A DNA stretch of 46,155 nucleotides from Loktanella sp. (GCA_024635625.1 JAGXIQ010000011.1:1-46155), one strand, 5' to 3'; shown: positions 18,512 to 27,649, counted from the stretch's first letter. The notes: generated by a model from the sequence alone, not told the origin. Numbers and translations: made by a program.

Positions 18512-18630
18512 AAAATGATTAATCAATGGCATAGGGACCGTTCTTGAAATCGACCCGTTGCGCAACACTCGCTTTGGTTGTGCCAAAACGTTCAGCACAA
18601 GACCATTTTAATTGAGCTGAGGAACGGGAA

Positions 18631-18933
18631 ATGCAGGACATTCAATCACAGGTACGGCAATTGAAGCGGCCCGGGCTGCTGGTGCGGGCCGCAAGATTCG
18701 GATTGGACGACTATAGGCGCACACGAGAACTGGCGCGTCTTTTACCGGGTCAGGGCATGACGACGCATGGGCCGGTGCTCATGGCATTGTTAGATGCAGA
18801 GCGGGAAGTAAACGACCTGCGCATCGCAAAAAATGCAGCATACACTTTGATCACGCATATCGATCTGCTGACCGCTATAATGGCAGAGCCGCGCGATTTT
18901 GATGCAATCGCGCGCCTCCGTTGTATTACATAA
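18631..18933 (+). CDS. DUF6477 family protein
   Basis: The product is 100 aa, predicted soluble and helical. The conserved opening is LKRPGLLVRAARFGLDDYRRTRELARLLP, which I recognise as DUF6477, a small family found mainly in Rhodobacterales. Function is unknown. It is divergent from the GafA-like DUF6456 gene and shares its CtrA-box-containing promoter region, so co-regulation with cell-cycle, motility or gene transfer agent functions is inferred. Its stop codon overlaps the end of the convergent MttB-type gene by eight bases. A GAGG-like site precedes the ATG (gaggaacggga). Confidence 0.8.
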   Translation: MQDIQSQVRQLKRPGLLVRAARFGLDDYRRTRELARLLPGQGMTTHGPVLMALLDAEREVNDLRIAKNAAYTLITHIDLLTAIMAEPRDFDAIARLRCIT

Positions 18934-20473
18934 AACTGTCAGGCATCGACGCCTTCTTATCAACCACATAGGCCCGTAGCCGCGCTTCGATTTCCGGATC
19001 GAGGGGCGGCTGGACGTACGTGTCGACCATCTTCTTTACGCGAGCCGAGGCCAGTGTCTGCGTATCACGTGCACCCTCCTCGTCCCACGTCTCGAACGGC
19101 TTGTAGTCGAAAAGATCAGACCGCCAAAACGCCGCCTTAAAATTCGCCTGCGTATGCGCGCAACCCAGAAAATGCCCGCCGGGTCCGACCTCTGCAATGG
19201 CGTCCATTGCCTGACCGTTCTCAGACAGGTCGACGCCCCGCGCAAAGTGGTGAAGTGTCCCCAACTGATCCGCGTCCATTACGAATTTTTCGAACGACGC
19301 AACAAGACCGCCTTCAAGCCACCCACATGCATGCAGCATAAAGTTTACGCCAGATAATAGGCCCATCTGCAGGCTGTTCGACGTCTCATAGGCTGCTTGT
19401 GCATCAGGCAACTTTGAACCGCAGAACGACCCCGCGCTACGATAGGGTAGACCCAAACGCCGGGCCAACTGCCCTGCCCCATACGTAATATGAGAGGCTT
19501 CTGGCGTCCCAAACGTCGGCGCGCCAGAGTTCATGTCAATCGAGGTGACAAAGGCGCCGAATATAACCGGTGCGCCTGGGCGCACGAGTTGGGAATAAGC
19601 AACTCCAGCTAACACCTCTGCCATAACTTGCGTCAGCGTGCCTGCCACGGACACCGGCGCCATGGCACCGCCGACGATGAAGGGGCTGATGATGCTCGCC
19701 TGATTGTGTTCGGCAAAAATCTCTAGCGCGCCCATCATAATCGAATCAAACGTCAGCGGAGAGTTGATATTGATCAGCGACGTCATCACCGTGTTGTCGC
19801 GCACAAAATCCTTACCGAACAGGATCTCACACATCTCGACCGAATCCTTAGCACGTGATGGCTCCGTCACAGACCCCATGAATGGTTTGTCGGACAGCAC
19901 CATATGGGCCAGCAACATATCAAGGTGCCGCTTGTTGACGGGCACATCCGTTGGCTCACATACCGTGCCGCCAGAATGGTGTAGCCACTTGGACATATAG
20001 CCCAGCTTCACGAACTTCTCGAAGTCCGCCATGGTCGCGTAGCGGCGTCCGCCTTCCGCATCCCGCACGAAGGGGGGGCCATAGACCGGTGCAAGAACAA
20101 GGTTCTTACCGCCAATCACAACGTTTCGTTCAGGGTTCCGCGCGTGTTGTGTGAACGATGACGGGGCCGTGCTGCACAGCTTGCGGGCCAAGCCACGTGG
20201 AATACGGACCCGTTCGCCCTCGATCTCGGCTCCTGCATCGCGCCAACGTTGCAGCGCAGCAGGGTTATCGACAAAGTTCACGCCGATCTCAGCCAGAACG
20301 GTTTCGGCATTCCGCTCGATCATATCCAACGCGGCTTCGTCCAAGACTTCGTAGTTCGGGACGTTGCGCTCTATATATTTGGCCGTCTCGACGCTGACGG
20401 CCGTACGCTCTGCGCGTCTCGCGGCTCCGCCGCCGCCCCTTGCCCGGCGTCCGCTGGTTGGCTCTTCGGTCAT
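18926..20473 (-). CDS. Trimethylamine methyltransferase (MttB) family protein, non-pyrrolysine type
   Basis: The product is 515 aa and matches the MttB superfamily along its length: a basic Gly/Arg/Ala-rich start ([18 protein letters not shown]), VEPxx-type helices, [50 protein letters not shown] and [14 protein letters not shown]. Pyrrolysine-containing MttB demethylates trimethylamine onto a corrinoid protein. Here the frame has no in-frame TAG, so it belongs to the non-Pyl group, whose members act on other quaternary or methylated amines such as glycine betaine or proline betaine. No corrinoid protein or reactivator gene is adjacent, so the substrate is unknown. The start ATG 20473 has AGG upstream; the open frame continues to 20623 but would overlap the divergent guaA. 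Confidence 0.88.
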   Translation of the reverse strand: MTEEPTSGRRARGGGGAARRAERTAVSVETAKYIERNVPNYEVLDEAALDMIERNAETVLAEIGVNFVDNPAALQRWRDAGAEIEGERVRIPRGLARKLCSTAPSSFTQHARNPERNVVIGGKNLVLAPVYGPPFVRDAEGGRRYATMADFEKFVKLGYMSKWLHHSGGTVCEPTDVPVNKRHLDMLLAHMVLSDKPFMGSVTEPSRAKDSVEMCEILFGKDFVRDNTVMTSLININSPLTFDSIMMGALEIFAEHNQASIISPFIVGGAMAPVSVAGTLTQVMAEVLAGVAYSQLVRPGAPVIFGAFVTSIDMNSGAPTFGTPEASHITYGAGQLARRLGLPYRSAGSFCGSKLPDAQAAYETSNSLQMGLLSGVNFMLHACGWLEGGLVASFEKFVMDADQLGTLHHFARGVDLSENGQAMDAIAEVGPGGHFLGCAHTQANFKAAFWRSDLFDYKPFETWDEEGARDTQTLASARVKKMVDTYVQPPLDPEIEARLRAYVVDKKASMPDSFM

Positions 20474-20602
20474 CTGCGCACCTTTCCCGCTGATCTTGGT
20501 GCATCTGATACGACGAAGCGAGAGGGCCAGAGAAGCGACAAACGCCATCTGACACGCGAAAGCGACATTGCAGCGATCCGCTTTCCGACTTATTCCAACG
20601 TC

Positions 20603-22162
20603 ATGGATATTACAGACCACCAACGCCTACTGATCATCGACTTTGGATCTCAGGTCACGCAGCTGATTGCGCGTCGCCTGCGGGAACTGAACGTCTATTG
20701 CGAAATTCACCCCTACCAAAAGGTGACCGATGCATTCCTGACCGAATTTGCGCCCCAAGCTGTCATTCTATCCGGCGGTCCGGACAGCGTGACCCGCGAA
20801 GGATCGCCGCGCGCACCAGATGCAGTGTTCGAGATGGGCGTGCCTGTCCTTGGCATTTGCTACGGACAACAGACGATGATGACGCAACTTGGCGGCAAGG
20901 TTATCGGCGGTCACGGCACGGCAGAATTCGGTCGCGCCTTCGTCAAGCCAGAAGGTGAGCTTGATCTGCTACAAGGTTGGTTTCTAACCGAAAAAGAGCA
21001 GGTTTGGATGAGCCATGGCGACCATGTCTCTGAAATTGCGCCGGGTTTTCAAGTTTACGGGACTTCGCCCAACGCGCCATTCGCGGTCACCGCTGACGTG
21101 TCACGTCACTTTTATGCCGTCCAGTTTCACCCAGAGGTTCACCACACGCCCAATGGCGCCAAGCTTTACGAAAATTTTGTCCGCATCGCCGGGTTCATAG
21201 GTGACTGGACAATGGGCGCCTACCGCGAGCAGGCGATCGAGGCGATCCGTGCACAAGTCGGCGACAAGAAAGTCATTTGTGGCCTGTCGGGCGGTGTTGA
21301 TTCGTCCGTGGCCGCGGTTCTAATCCACGAAGCCATTGGTGATCAGCTTACCTGTGTATTTGTAGACCACGGTTTGTTGCGGAAGGGCGAGGCCGATGAG
21401 GTCGTCAAAATGTTCCGTGATGAATATAATATCCCGCTGATCCATGCTGACGAACAAGAGCTTTTCTTAGGCGAACTTGACGGTCAATCCGACCCTGAAA
21501 CCAAGCGAAAGATCATCGGACGGCTGTTTATCGACGTATTTCAGAAATACGCCAACGAGATCGATGGGGCTGAATTCTTGGCACAGGGCACACTGTACCC
21601 TGACGTGATCGAATCGGTTTCCTTCAGTGGCGGCCCCTCTGTCACGATCAAAAGTCACCACAATGTCGGTGGACTGCCCGAAAAGATGGGCCTCAAGCTG
21701 GTCGAACCGCTACGAGAGCTCTTCAAAGACGAGGTCCGCGCCCTTGGTGTCGAACTTGGTCTGCCGCCTTCCTTTATTGGTCGGCATCCCTTTCCCGGTC
21801 CCGGCCTAGCGATTCGCTGCCCGGGAGAAATTACGCGCGAAAAGTTGGAAATTCTGCGTAAAGCCGACGCGGTCTTTATCGACCAGATCCGCAGCCATGG
21901 GCTTTACGATGATATCTGGCAGGCCTTTGTTGCGATTCTACCCGTTCGCACAGTTGGCGTTATGGGCGATGGTCGGACCTACGATTTTGCCTGTGCTTTG
22001 CGCGCGGTCACATCAGTCGACGGTATGACGGCAGACTATTACCCTTTCACCCACGGTTTTTTAGGTGAGACAGCCACGCGGATCATCAACGAGGTGCAGG
22101 GCATCAACCGCGTGACATACGACATCACCTCAAAGCCTCCGGGCACCATCGAATGGGAGTGA
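20603..22162 (+). CDS. guaA: GMP synthase (glutamine-hydrolysing)
   Basis: The product is 519 aa. The N-terminal class I glutamine amidotransferase domain has catalytic Cys in GICYGQQTM, and His/Glu in QFHPEVHHT. It is followed by the ATP-pyrophosphatase domain with P-loop [12 protein letters not shown] and the C-terminal dimerisation domain ([33 protein letters not shown]). It converts XMP to GMP. ATG 20603 gives the family's usual opening [21 protein letters not shown]. The frame is open far upstream across mttB, but that part is noncoding. It is divergent from the MttB-type gene with a 129-base promoter gap. The next gene starts inside its last codons. Confidence 0.97.
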   Translation: MDITDHQRLLIIDFGSQVTQLIARRLRELNVYCEIHPYQKVTDAFLTEFAPQAVILSGGPDSVTREGSPRAPDAVFEMGVPVLGICYGQQTMMTQLGGKVIGGHGTAEFGRAFVKPEGELDLLQGWFLTEKEQVWMSHGDHVSEIAPGFQVYGTSPNAPFAVTADVSRHFYAVQFHPEVHHTPNGAKLYENFVRIAGFIGDWTMGAYREQAIEAIRAQVGDKKVICGLSGGVDSSVAAVLIHEAIGDQLTCVFVDHGLLRKGEADEVVKMFRDEYNIPLIHADEQELFLGELDGQSDPETKRKIIGRLFIDVFQKYANEIDGAEFLAQGTLYPDVIESVSFSGGPSVTIKSHHNVGGLPEKMGLKLVEPLRELFKDEVRALGVELGLPPSFIGRHPFPGPGLAIRCPGEITREKLEILRKADAVFIDQIRSHGLYDDIWQAFVAILPVRTVGVMGDGRTYDFACALRAVTSVDGMTADYYPFTHGFLGETATRIINEVQGINRVTYDITSKPPGTIEWE

Positions 22163-22413
22163 TCGACCTTAGCGGTGCTATGACCTGCCCACCTGACCGC
22201 CTTGATACGGTCCATACTGCTTTGGCGGATCATATCGCTGCTACCCGTTCAGAACCCGACTGCCTTAGTTTCGAGGAGATCGAGACGGCAGTCGGTGTTT
22301 TAAATGTAGTCGAGACGTTTCAAGATCGCTCAGCCTTTGAGGCGCATCAGGCGCGTGCCGCATCAAGCAACTGGGGCGCGCTACTGCCGGACTTCCCCAA
22401 GAATATGTCGTGA
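22153..22413 (+). CDS. ABM-domain (putative quinol monooxygenase) small protein
   Basis: The product is 86 aa. The layout [38 protein letters not shown] then [18 protein letters not shown] is that of the antibiotic-biosynthesis-monooxygenase (ABM/dimeric alpha-beta barrel) fold: a first strand, a long helix, the xEPGCLxFE-type strand and the ExWxdxxAfexHxxs strand-helix. Members oxidise quinols or bind haem-like substrates, or are uncharacterised. The ATG overlaps the guaA end by ten bases, suggesting translational coupling. A substrate cannot be given. Confidence 0.75.
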   Translation: MGVIDLSGAMTCPPDRLDTVHTALADHIAATRSEPDCLSFEEIETAVGVLNVVETFQDRSAFEAHQARAASSNWGALLPDFPKNMS

Positions 22414-22420
22414 CCACACA

Positions 22421-23284
22421 ATGACAAATACCTTGCGTGCCTGTCTGTGGATGATCGGCGCAATCTTGTCTTTTACCTCTATGGCAATTGCTGGACGGCA
22501 GGTTAGCTTCGCCCTCGATACCTTTGAAATCATGACTTACCGCAGCTTGCTGGGGATTCTGATTGTTTGCATCGTCGCAGGGTTTTCAGGAACGTGGCGG
22601 CAGATCAATCGCCAGCAAATGGGTTTGCACGCCCTCCGCAACGCCGCCCATTTTACCGGACAGAACCTTTGGTTCTTCGCCCTTACTGTCATACCGCTTG
22701 CGCAAGTTTTTGCGTTGGAATTCACGACACCGATCTGGGTGCTGCTGCTCTCCCCCCTGTTGCTGGGTGAACGCCTGACCCATGTTGGTGTTATTGCAGC
22801 GCTGATAGGTTTCGTCGGGGTCCTCGTCGTCACCCGCCCCGGCAGCGCGCCGCTTTCGCCAGGTCTAATCGCAGCGGCGCTTTGCGGGGTCTGCTTCGCC
22901 TTTTCTGCCATCTTCACGCGAAAGCTGACGCGGACCCAGACGATCACCTGCATCCTGTTCTATCTAACAACGATGCAGGCTATTTTCGGATTGGTCTGCG
23001 CTGGTTTCGATGGCGATATCGCTTTGCCGAACGCCGTCACCCTGCCTTGGCTGATCTTGATCGGTTGTGCCGGTCTGTTCGCGCACTTTTGCCTGACCAC
23101 CGCTTTGTCGCTTGCCCCTGCCAGTGTTGTCATGCCTATCGACTTTGTCCGCCTGCCCGCTATCGCCGTCGTTGGCGCGCTTGTCTACGGAGAGATCATA
23201 GACCCATTTATCCTGCTGGGTGCTGCACTTATCTTTGGCGGCAACTACCTTAACATCACCAAAGGCCAAGCGATCCGCCGTTAA
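22421..23284 (+). CDS. EamA/DMT-superfamily membrane transporter
   Basis: The product is 287 aa with about ten membrane helices arranged as two EamA repeats. The helix beginning FALEFTTPIWVLLLSPLLLGERLTHVGV and the second-repeat ASVVMPIDFVRLPAIAVVGALVYGEIIDPF are typical of the drug/metabolite transporter superfamily, usually exporters of small metabolites. The start is ATG 22421, eight bases after the ABM gene stop; the open frame continues upstream into that gene but lacks family similarity there. It is probably the last gene of a guaA-ABM-EamA transcript, with a perfect inverted repeat just after its stop. The substrate is unknown. Confidence 0.88.
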   Translation: MTNTLRACLWMIGAILSFTSMAIAGRQVSFALDTFEIMTYRSLLGILIVCIVAGFSGTWRQINRQQMGLHALRNAAHFTGQNLWFFALTVIPLAQVFALEFTTPIWVLLLSPLLLGERLTHVGVIAALIGFVGVLVVTRPGSAPLSPGLIAAALCGVCFAFSAIFTRKLTRTQTITCILFYLTTMQAIFGLVCAGFDGDIALPNAVTLPWLILIGCAGLFAHFCLTTALSLAPASVVMPIDFVRLPAIAVVGALVYGEIIDPFILLGAALIFGGNYLNITKGQAIRR

Positions 23285-23288
23285 TCAT

Positions 23289-23314
23289 CGCGACAAAGAG
23301 GTCACATTGTCGCG
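23289..23314 (+). terminator. Hairpin after the EamA transporter gene
   Basis: CGCGACAA (23289-23296) and TTGTCGCG (23307-23314) are perfect inverted repeats with a 10-base loop, five bases after the EamA stop. It is followed by GTTGTTAGATTT, only moderately T-rich. A transcript end is likely, but the terminator is weak by sequence. Confidence 0.5.
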
Positions 23315-23394
23315 GTTGTTAGATTTCTGACGCCGCGTCATTAATTGACGGTTCACACCATGCATCAGAACCTCATTCTCGAGGAAACACTTTC

Positions 23395-23415
23395 ATGACG
23401 GGGATGGAGACATGA
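23395..23415 (+). other. Six-codon upstream ORF overlapping the FadL-type gene start
   Basis: ATG 23395 preceded by GAGGAAA opens a frame MTGMET that ends in TGA 23413-23415, overlapping the ATG of the outer-membrane protein gene (23412) as ATGA. The GGAG used by the main gene lies inside this mini-ORF. It may couple translation of the leader to the main gene, or be chance. Confidence 0.35.
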
Positions 23416-24776
23416 AAACCAATTTAACGCTGGCAGCAGCTTTGATGCTGACAACGACAGCTGCCGGCGCTGGCGGCATCGACCGCACACTGACGAATTA
23501 CGGTACATTGTTTGAAGTCGGCAACTACGTCGAACTGTCCTACGCTTCCGTGCGACCCAGTGTGTCCGGCGATTACAACGCGACACTGTCCAGAATCGGT
23601 GGATCGACAACCACAGGCGTGATGTCGGAGGATTTCAACACGCTGTCCGGCTCGATGAAGTATGACCTGACGCCGCGTCTTGCACTTGGCCTGTTCTTCA
23701 ATCAGCCTTTTGGTGCAGATGCGTCGTATCCGGCTGGCGCCTATCGCGGCCTGTCGGCGGAATGGAATTCGAACGGCCAATCCATCGTGATGAAGTACAA
23801 AGTTACGCCAAACGTCAGTGTCTACGGTGGTGTGCACAGTATCGAATCACAGGCCAGCATTTTGATCCCAAACCAGCTCGTCGCATCACCAATCGCCCAA
23901 GCGCAGGCTGACGGTGCGCGCCGTCTTGGTGCAGGCGCACAGCAAGCAGCCGATGGTGCACAGCAAGCCGCAGATGCGGCAGCCGCAGCGGCCGGTGCAG
24001 GTGATGCAGCAGCCGCTGCTGCACTTGGCGCGCAAGCCCAGTCCCTTGCAGAACAAGCGCAAACGCTGGCCGCACAGGCGCAGTCACTTGGCGCAAGTGC
24101 ACAGGCTACTGCGGCGACAATCTCTCCGAACACCAACGCAACGACAGGGCCGTTCACCTACCGCGCTCTGACTGACAAAGACCGCGAAACAAGCTACATC
24201 GTCGGTGCCGCATACGAGCGTCCTGAAATCGCCCTGCGCGTCGCACTGACCTACGAATCTGGCTATACGCATAGCTTCGATACTGTGGAAACTCTTGCTG
24301 CGACTGGTCTGAACCTGACCAGCAACACCGACATCTCGATGCCAGATGTCTATACTCTCGACTTCCAGTCCGGTGTTGCCAAAGATACTCTTGTATTCGG
24401 TTCCATCCGCCACGCGACGTGGGGCGATTGGGAAGTGCGTCCCGATGGCTATAAGGCTCTGACGAATGACCGTGTGACCGGTATCGACAGCGATGTGACG
24501 ACCTATCGCATCGGTGTCGGCCGCAAGATCAACGACAACTTTTCTGGTTTCGCCCGCGTGACCTATGAAAACAGCAATGGCGACGTTGCTTCTCGTCTGG
24601 CCCCAACTGACGGCTCTACCGCTTTCGGCTTTGGTGGCACATACACCCGCGACGCCTTCAAAATCACGGGCGGCGTAGAATACATCAAATTTGGCGAAGC
24701 GACTGACGCAAGTGGCACTGAGTTTGCAGACAACGATGCAGTGGCCGTCGGTCTTTCGGTTGGCTACCGCTTTTAA
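23412..24776 (+). CDS. FadL/OmpP1-type outer-membrane protein with Ala/Gln-rich heptad insert
   Basis: The product is 454 aa with a signal peptide (1-20, TNLTLAAALMLTTTAAGA) and alternating beta-barrel strands ending in a C-terminal Phe (VGLSVGYRF), as for outer-membrane barrels. The pattern (early GNYVELSYASVRPSVSG, SMKYDLTPRLALGLFFNQPFGADASYP, YSFDTVE-type extracellular segments) fits the OmpP1/FadL family that takes up long-chain fatty acids or other hydrophobic compounds. Residues about 162-238 form an unusual Ala/Gln/Ser-rich stretch with heptads AQSLAEQ-AQTLAAQ-AQSLGAS, likely a helical hairpin in a surface loop. A GGAG precedes the ATG. It is followed by a strong terminator. Confidence 0.85.
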   Translation: MKTNLTLAAALMLTTTAAGAGGIDRTLTNYGTLFEVGNYVELSYASVRPSVSGDYNATLSRIGGSTTTGVMSEDFNTLSGSMKYDLTPRLALGLFFNQPFGADASYPAGAYRGLSAEWNSNGQSIVMKYKVTPNVSVYGGVHSIESQASILIPNQLVASPIAQAQADGARRLGAGAQQAADGAQQAADAAAAAAGAGDAAAAAALGAQAQSLAEQAQTLAAQAQSLGASAQATAATISPNTNATTGPFTYRALTDKDRETSYIVGAAYERPEIALRVALTYESGYTHSFDTVETLAATGLNLTSNTDISMPDVYTLDFQSGVAKDTLVFGSIRHATWGDWEVRPDGYKALTNDRVTGIDSDVTTYRIGVGRKINDNFSGFARVTYENSNGDVASRLAPTDGSTAFGFGGTYTRDAFKITGGVEYIKFGEATDASGTEFADNDAVAVGLSVGYRF

Positions 24777-24796
24777 GTTTTTCCCTTTCGAAAATG

Positions 24797-24826
24797 AAAA
24801 GCCCCGGCATTTGCCGGGGCTTTTTT
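24797..24826. terminator. Rho-independent terminator, probably bidirectional
   Basis: AAAA, then stem GCCCCGGC (24801-24808), loop ATTT, stem GCCGGGGC (24813-24820), then six T. It ends the FadL-type gene on the plus strand. The A-run on the other side allows it also to end the lpxB operon (stop at 24841) on the minus strand. Confidence 0.93.
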
Positions 24827-24840
24827 ATCTCGTGCCAATG

Positions 24841-25992
24841 CTAGGCTTTGTCGGGATCTCGGGTATGCCCTAAAATCGACCGCGCTGCCCGCAAACCTGG
24901 CTCCTCTCCACCACGTCCCAACAACTCCATTGTCTTGGTCATTGCCTCCATTTGTGCATCCGGCGCATCGAGGACAGCCTGCAGACTCTCTGCGATTTTT
25001 GCTGGCGTGCAATTTGGTCCTATGAATTCCGGCACGGCCCGTGTTTCGGATACGATGTTGACCAAAGTCACCGTATCGACAAGTAGCATCCGCCCGATGA
25101 TCTGCCGTGACAGCCAATTCATGTCATAGGCAATCACCATCGGCATTCCTGCTGCCGCCAATTCTAACGACACTGTACCGGATGCCGCCAAAGCGACATC
25201 AGCCGACGCAAAGGCTGCCCTTTTGCCGGCGATATCTGTCGAAGGCACAAGCAAAGGTTGGCCGGGCCAATGTGCTGTCATTTCTTTAACAAGATCGGCA
25301 ACAGGGCTCGCCACGGGCACGACAACACGCAAGTCTGGATGATGGCGGGCTAAAAGCCACAGACTTTCGCCAAAGCGGTCGGCCAGGCGCGTAACTTCAC
25401 CCCGCCTAGACCCTGGCAATGCAAGGATGACAGGTCCTCGGTCCAGATCATGCGCGGAGCGAAAGGCATCTGCCTCTGCGGTCGTGGCGACGGGATGTGT
25501 GGCGACAGGATGGCCGACAAAATCGCATGTCATGCCTGCGGCTTGCATGTAAGGTGGCTCGAACGGAAATAAGGCTAGGACATGGTCGACGTGGTGGGCC
25601 ATCTTCCGTGCCCGGCCCGGACGCCACGCCCACACGGAAGGTGCAACGTAGTGGATTGTCCGCAAGCTCGACCGTGCTTTAACCAGCTTGGCCACCTGCA
25701 AGCAGAAATCCGGGCTATCGATTGTCAGCAGAACGTCAGGTTGCGTAGCAACGACAGCGTCGGCCATCTCGGCGATCCGCCGCTTTAAGGCGCGATATTT
25801 GGGCAGCACCTCGGCCAGCCCCATGACGCTTAGCTCGTCCATCGGAAACCGACTCGTCAATCCCTGCGCCTGCATCAGCGGACCACCGACGCCATCAAAG
25901 GTCACATCAGGCCTCAGCTTCCGTAACCCCGCCATAACGGCCTCGCCTAGGGCATCGCCCGATGGCTCTCCTGCAATTACAAAAACCTTCAT
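24841..25992 (-). CDS. lpxB: Lipid-A-disaccharide synthase
   Basis: The product is 383 aa, a GT-B glycosyltransferase that joins UDP-2,3-diacylglucosamine and lipid X to make the lipid A disaccharide at the inner membrane. Characteristic parts are VFVIAGEPSGDALGEAVM at the N-terminus, GVGGPLMQAQGL, IDSPDFCLQVAK, HYVAPSVWAWRPGRARKMA, FVGHPVATHP and LALPGSRRGEV. ATG 25992 overlaps the lpxI stop (ATGA) and has GGAGG upstream. A longer frame to 26016 is rejected. It is the last gene of the lpx operon and ends at the shared terminator. Confidence 0.96.
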   Translation of the reverse strand: MKVFVIAGEPSGDALGEAVMAGLRKLRPDVTFDGVGGPLMQAQGLTSRFPMDELSVMGLAEVLPKYRALKRRIAEMADAVVATQPDVLLTIDSPDFCLQVAKLVKARSSLRTIHYVAPSVWAWRPGRARKMAHHVDHVLALFPFEPPYMQAAGMTCDFVGHPVATHPVATTAEADAFRSAHDLDRGPVILALPGSRRGEVTRLADRFGESLWLLARHHPDLRVVVPVASPVADLVKEMTAHWPGQPLLVPSTDIAGKRAAFASADVALAASGTVSLELAAAGMPMVIAYDMNWLSRQIIGRMLLVDTVTLVNIVSETRAVPEFIGPNCTPAKIAESLQAVLDAPDAQMEAMTKTMELLGRGGEEPGLRAARSILGHTRDPDKA

Positions 25993-26870
25993 GCGCCTCC
26001 CCTTGGCCGAACCCAAAGGAACATGCCTTGCGTATCTAGCACGTCGATCAACCTCGCCTGATCAAGAACCATGACACCATCTGCTTCAATCACAACACCC
26101 GCAAGGCCGGCAGCCGCCGCCTCCATCACGGTCCGCAGACCGATTACCGGTAGATCCACACGGCGGTCCTGTGCGGGTTTTGGCCCTTTGAACAAAATGC
26201 CGCCTGACACCTCTGGCAAAGGGTGTGGTATGGATCGGAACCAACCAGCGAGCGCCTCAAGCGACCAACTGAACGGATCACTTTTAATGGGCGACTTCGT
26301 CATTGAGGGCTGAATTTGGCGCAGCATCGCATCGGTTCCTGCATCGTCTTCGGATACCACAATCCGACCGTCGCGGATCACGCAGGCCTGCCCCAGATCA
26401 ATAGCGCCCATACGCACAAGGTGTTCCTCACCTTTGTGGGCGTCATTTTCATGTTGAAAACTTGGGCGTTCCCGCGTTGGGATTCCCGGTGGCAAAAACA
26501 GATCCGGCGCGACCTCGTGGGCCCCCATCACCGCGAAGCCACGTCGTTCCAGCACCGCGATAAAACCGCGCAAAGCGCCATCATCCCCCCGGTTCAGGGC
26601 GCGCCAGATTGTCGGCACAAGGGGCCAGGTCGCCAAATCAATGGCCCGCAAATTGACAGGAGGTCTGCGAATGGCGCCTGCCATGCAAATCTGTGTCACA
26701 CCCCGCCGGCGAAGGTCATTTAAGAATGTTCCAAGGTGTTCGATCCGGAATGTGACGTCGGGTGTCACATCCGGCAAAAACCCTGAAAGCGCACAGACTA
26801 AGGGTCTTGCGGGCAAGGCCGCCAGCAAGGCGCGTGGCAGATCGCCGGTCCCGGCAATCAGCGCCAGCAT
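25989..26870 (-). CDS. lpxI: UDP-2,3-diacylglucosamine diphosphatase LpxI
   Basis: The product is 293 aa. It matches LpxI (formerly DUF1009), which replaces LpxH in alphaproteobacteria and releases lipid X from UDP-2,3-diacylglucosamine. Conserved parts are LALIAGTGDLPRAL at the start, EHLGTFLNDLRRRGVTQICMAGAI, DGALRGFIAVLERRGFAVMGAHE, DAGTDAMLRQ and VIGLRTVMEAAAAGLAGVVIEADGVMVLD. It is placed between lpxA and lpxB as in other alphaproteobacteria. The ATG overlaps the lpxA stop by one base and the stop overlaps the lpxB start by four. Confidence 0.94.
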   Translation of the reverse strand: MLALIAGTGDLPRALLAALPARPLVCALSGFLPDVTPDVTFRIEHLGTFLNDLRRRGVTQICMAGAIRRPPVNLRAIDLATWPLVPTIWRALNRGDDGALRGFIAVLERRGFAVMGAHEVAPDLFLPPGIPTRERPSFQHENDAHKGEEHLVRMGAIDLGQACVIRDGRIVVSEDDAGTDAMLRQIQPSMTKSPIKSDPFSWSLEALAGWFRSIPHPLPEVSGGILFKGPKPAQDRRVDLPVIGLRTVMEAAAAGLAGVVIEADGVMVLDQARLIDVLDTQGMFLWVRPRGGA

Positions 26871-27649
26871 CAGTGTGGTGTCAGGAGACTGCGGTCGCTG
26901 TCGCCAAGTATAAAGGCCAGCACCTGTTGCACGGCGGCACTATCGTTGCCGGATAAAGCCTCCGCGCGGGCATGAAAGGTACCTTCACCATCCTTCAGCA
27001 CGGCATATGCCGCCCGAAGCGCAGAAATATCAGCCCGTGCCATACCGCGCCGCTTTAGCCCAACCAAGTTCAAACCTTCCAGTGTCGCACGCGGTCCCAT
27101 GACTAAACCGTGTGGGATGACATCGTTAGTCACCATCGAAAGCGCACCGATGATGGCGCCCTGCCCGATCCGCACGAATTGATGGATACCTGACAAACCA
27201 CCGACGATGACATCGTCTTCCAACACGCAGTGCCCGGCAACGGCGCTCGAATTTACAACAATCACGCGGTTACCCAACATGCAGTCATGCGCCACGTGAC
27301 ACCCGGCCATCAACAGGCAGTCGTCACCAATCTGCGTCAGGCCGCCACCGCCAGCTGTGCCGCAGTTTACAGTCACATGTTCTCGAATGCGGCTGCGCGC
27401 ACCAATGCGCAGCCGGGTGTTTTCGCCGCCAAATTTCAAATCTTGCGGGATTTCACCAATGACGGCGAACTGAAAAATCACGCTATCTTCGCCGATATGG
27501 GTGTCGCCGGTGACCACGACGTGACTTTTCAAAGTGACTCGGTCGCCCAGTACGACTTGGGCACCGACGACGCATAATGCGCCGATGACGCAATCTGCGC
27601 CTATCACGGCACCGTCTTCGACGATGGCGCTGGGATGCACCTGTGCCAT
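26870..27649 (-). CDS. lpxA: Acyl-ACP--UDP-N-acetylglucosamine O-acyltransferase LpxA
   Basis: The product is 259 aa, a left-handed beta-helix trimer built from hexapeptide repeats (many V/I-G-x-x-x-x units through residue 190). The catalytic His is His121 in GCHVAHDCMLGN. HVTVNCGT, IHQFVRIG and LVGLKRRGM are also conserved. It performs the first step of lipid A synthesis. The start ATG 27649 overlaps the fabZ stop (TGATG); the frame continues upstream to 27685, but the family begins at the HPSAIV region shortly after this ATG. Confidence 0.96.
   Translation of the reverse strand: MAQVHPSAIVEDGAVIGADCVIGALCVVGAQVVLGDRVTLKSHVVVTGDTHIGEDSVIFQFAVIGEIPQDLKFGGENTRLRIGARSRIREHVTVNCGTAGGGGLTQIGDDCLLMAGCHVAHDCMLGNRVIVVNSSAVAGHCVLEDDVIVGGLSGIHQFVRIGQGAIIGALSMVTNDVIPHGLVMGPRATLEGLNLVGLKRRGMARADISALRAAYAVLKDGEGTFHARAEALSGNDSAAVQQVLAFILGDSDRSLLTPH

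Noticed and set aside
20249..20602. Upstream extension of the guaA frame
   Set aside because: It lies inside the opposite-strand MttB gene and its promoter; guaA family sequence begins at ATG 20603.
20474..20623. Upstream extension of the MttB-type frame
   Set aside because: It would overlap the divergent guaA start and has no family similarity; ATG 20473 has a ribosome-binding site.
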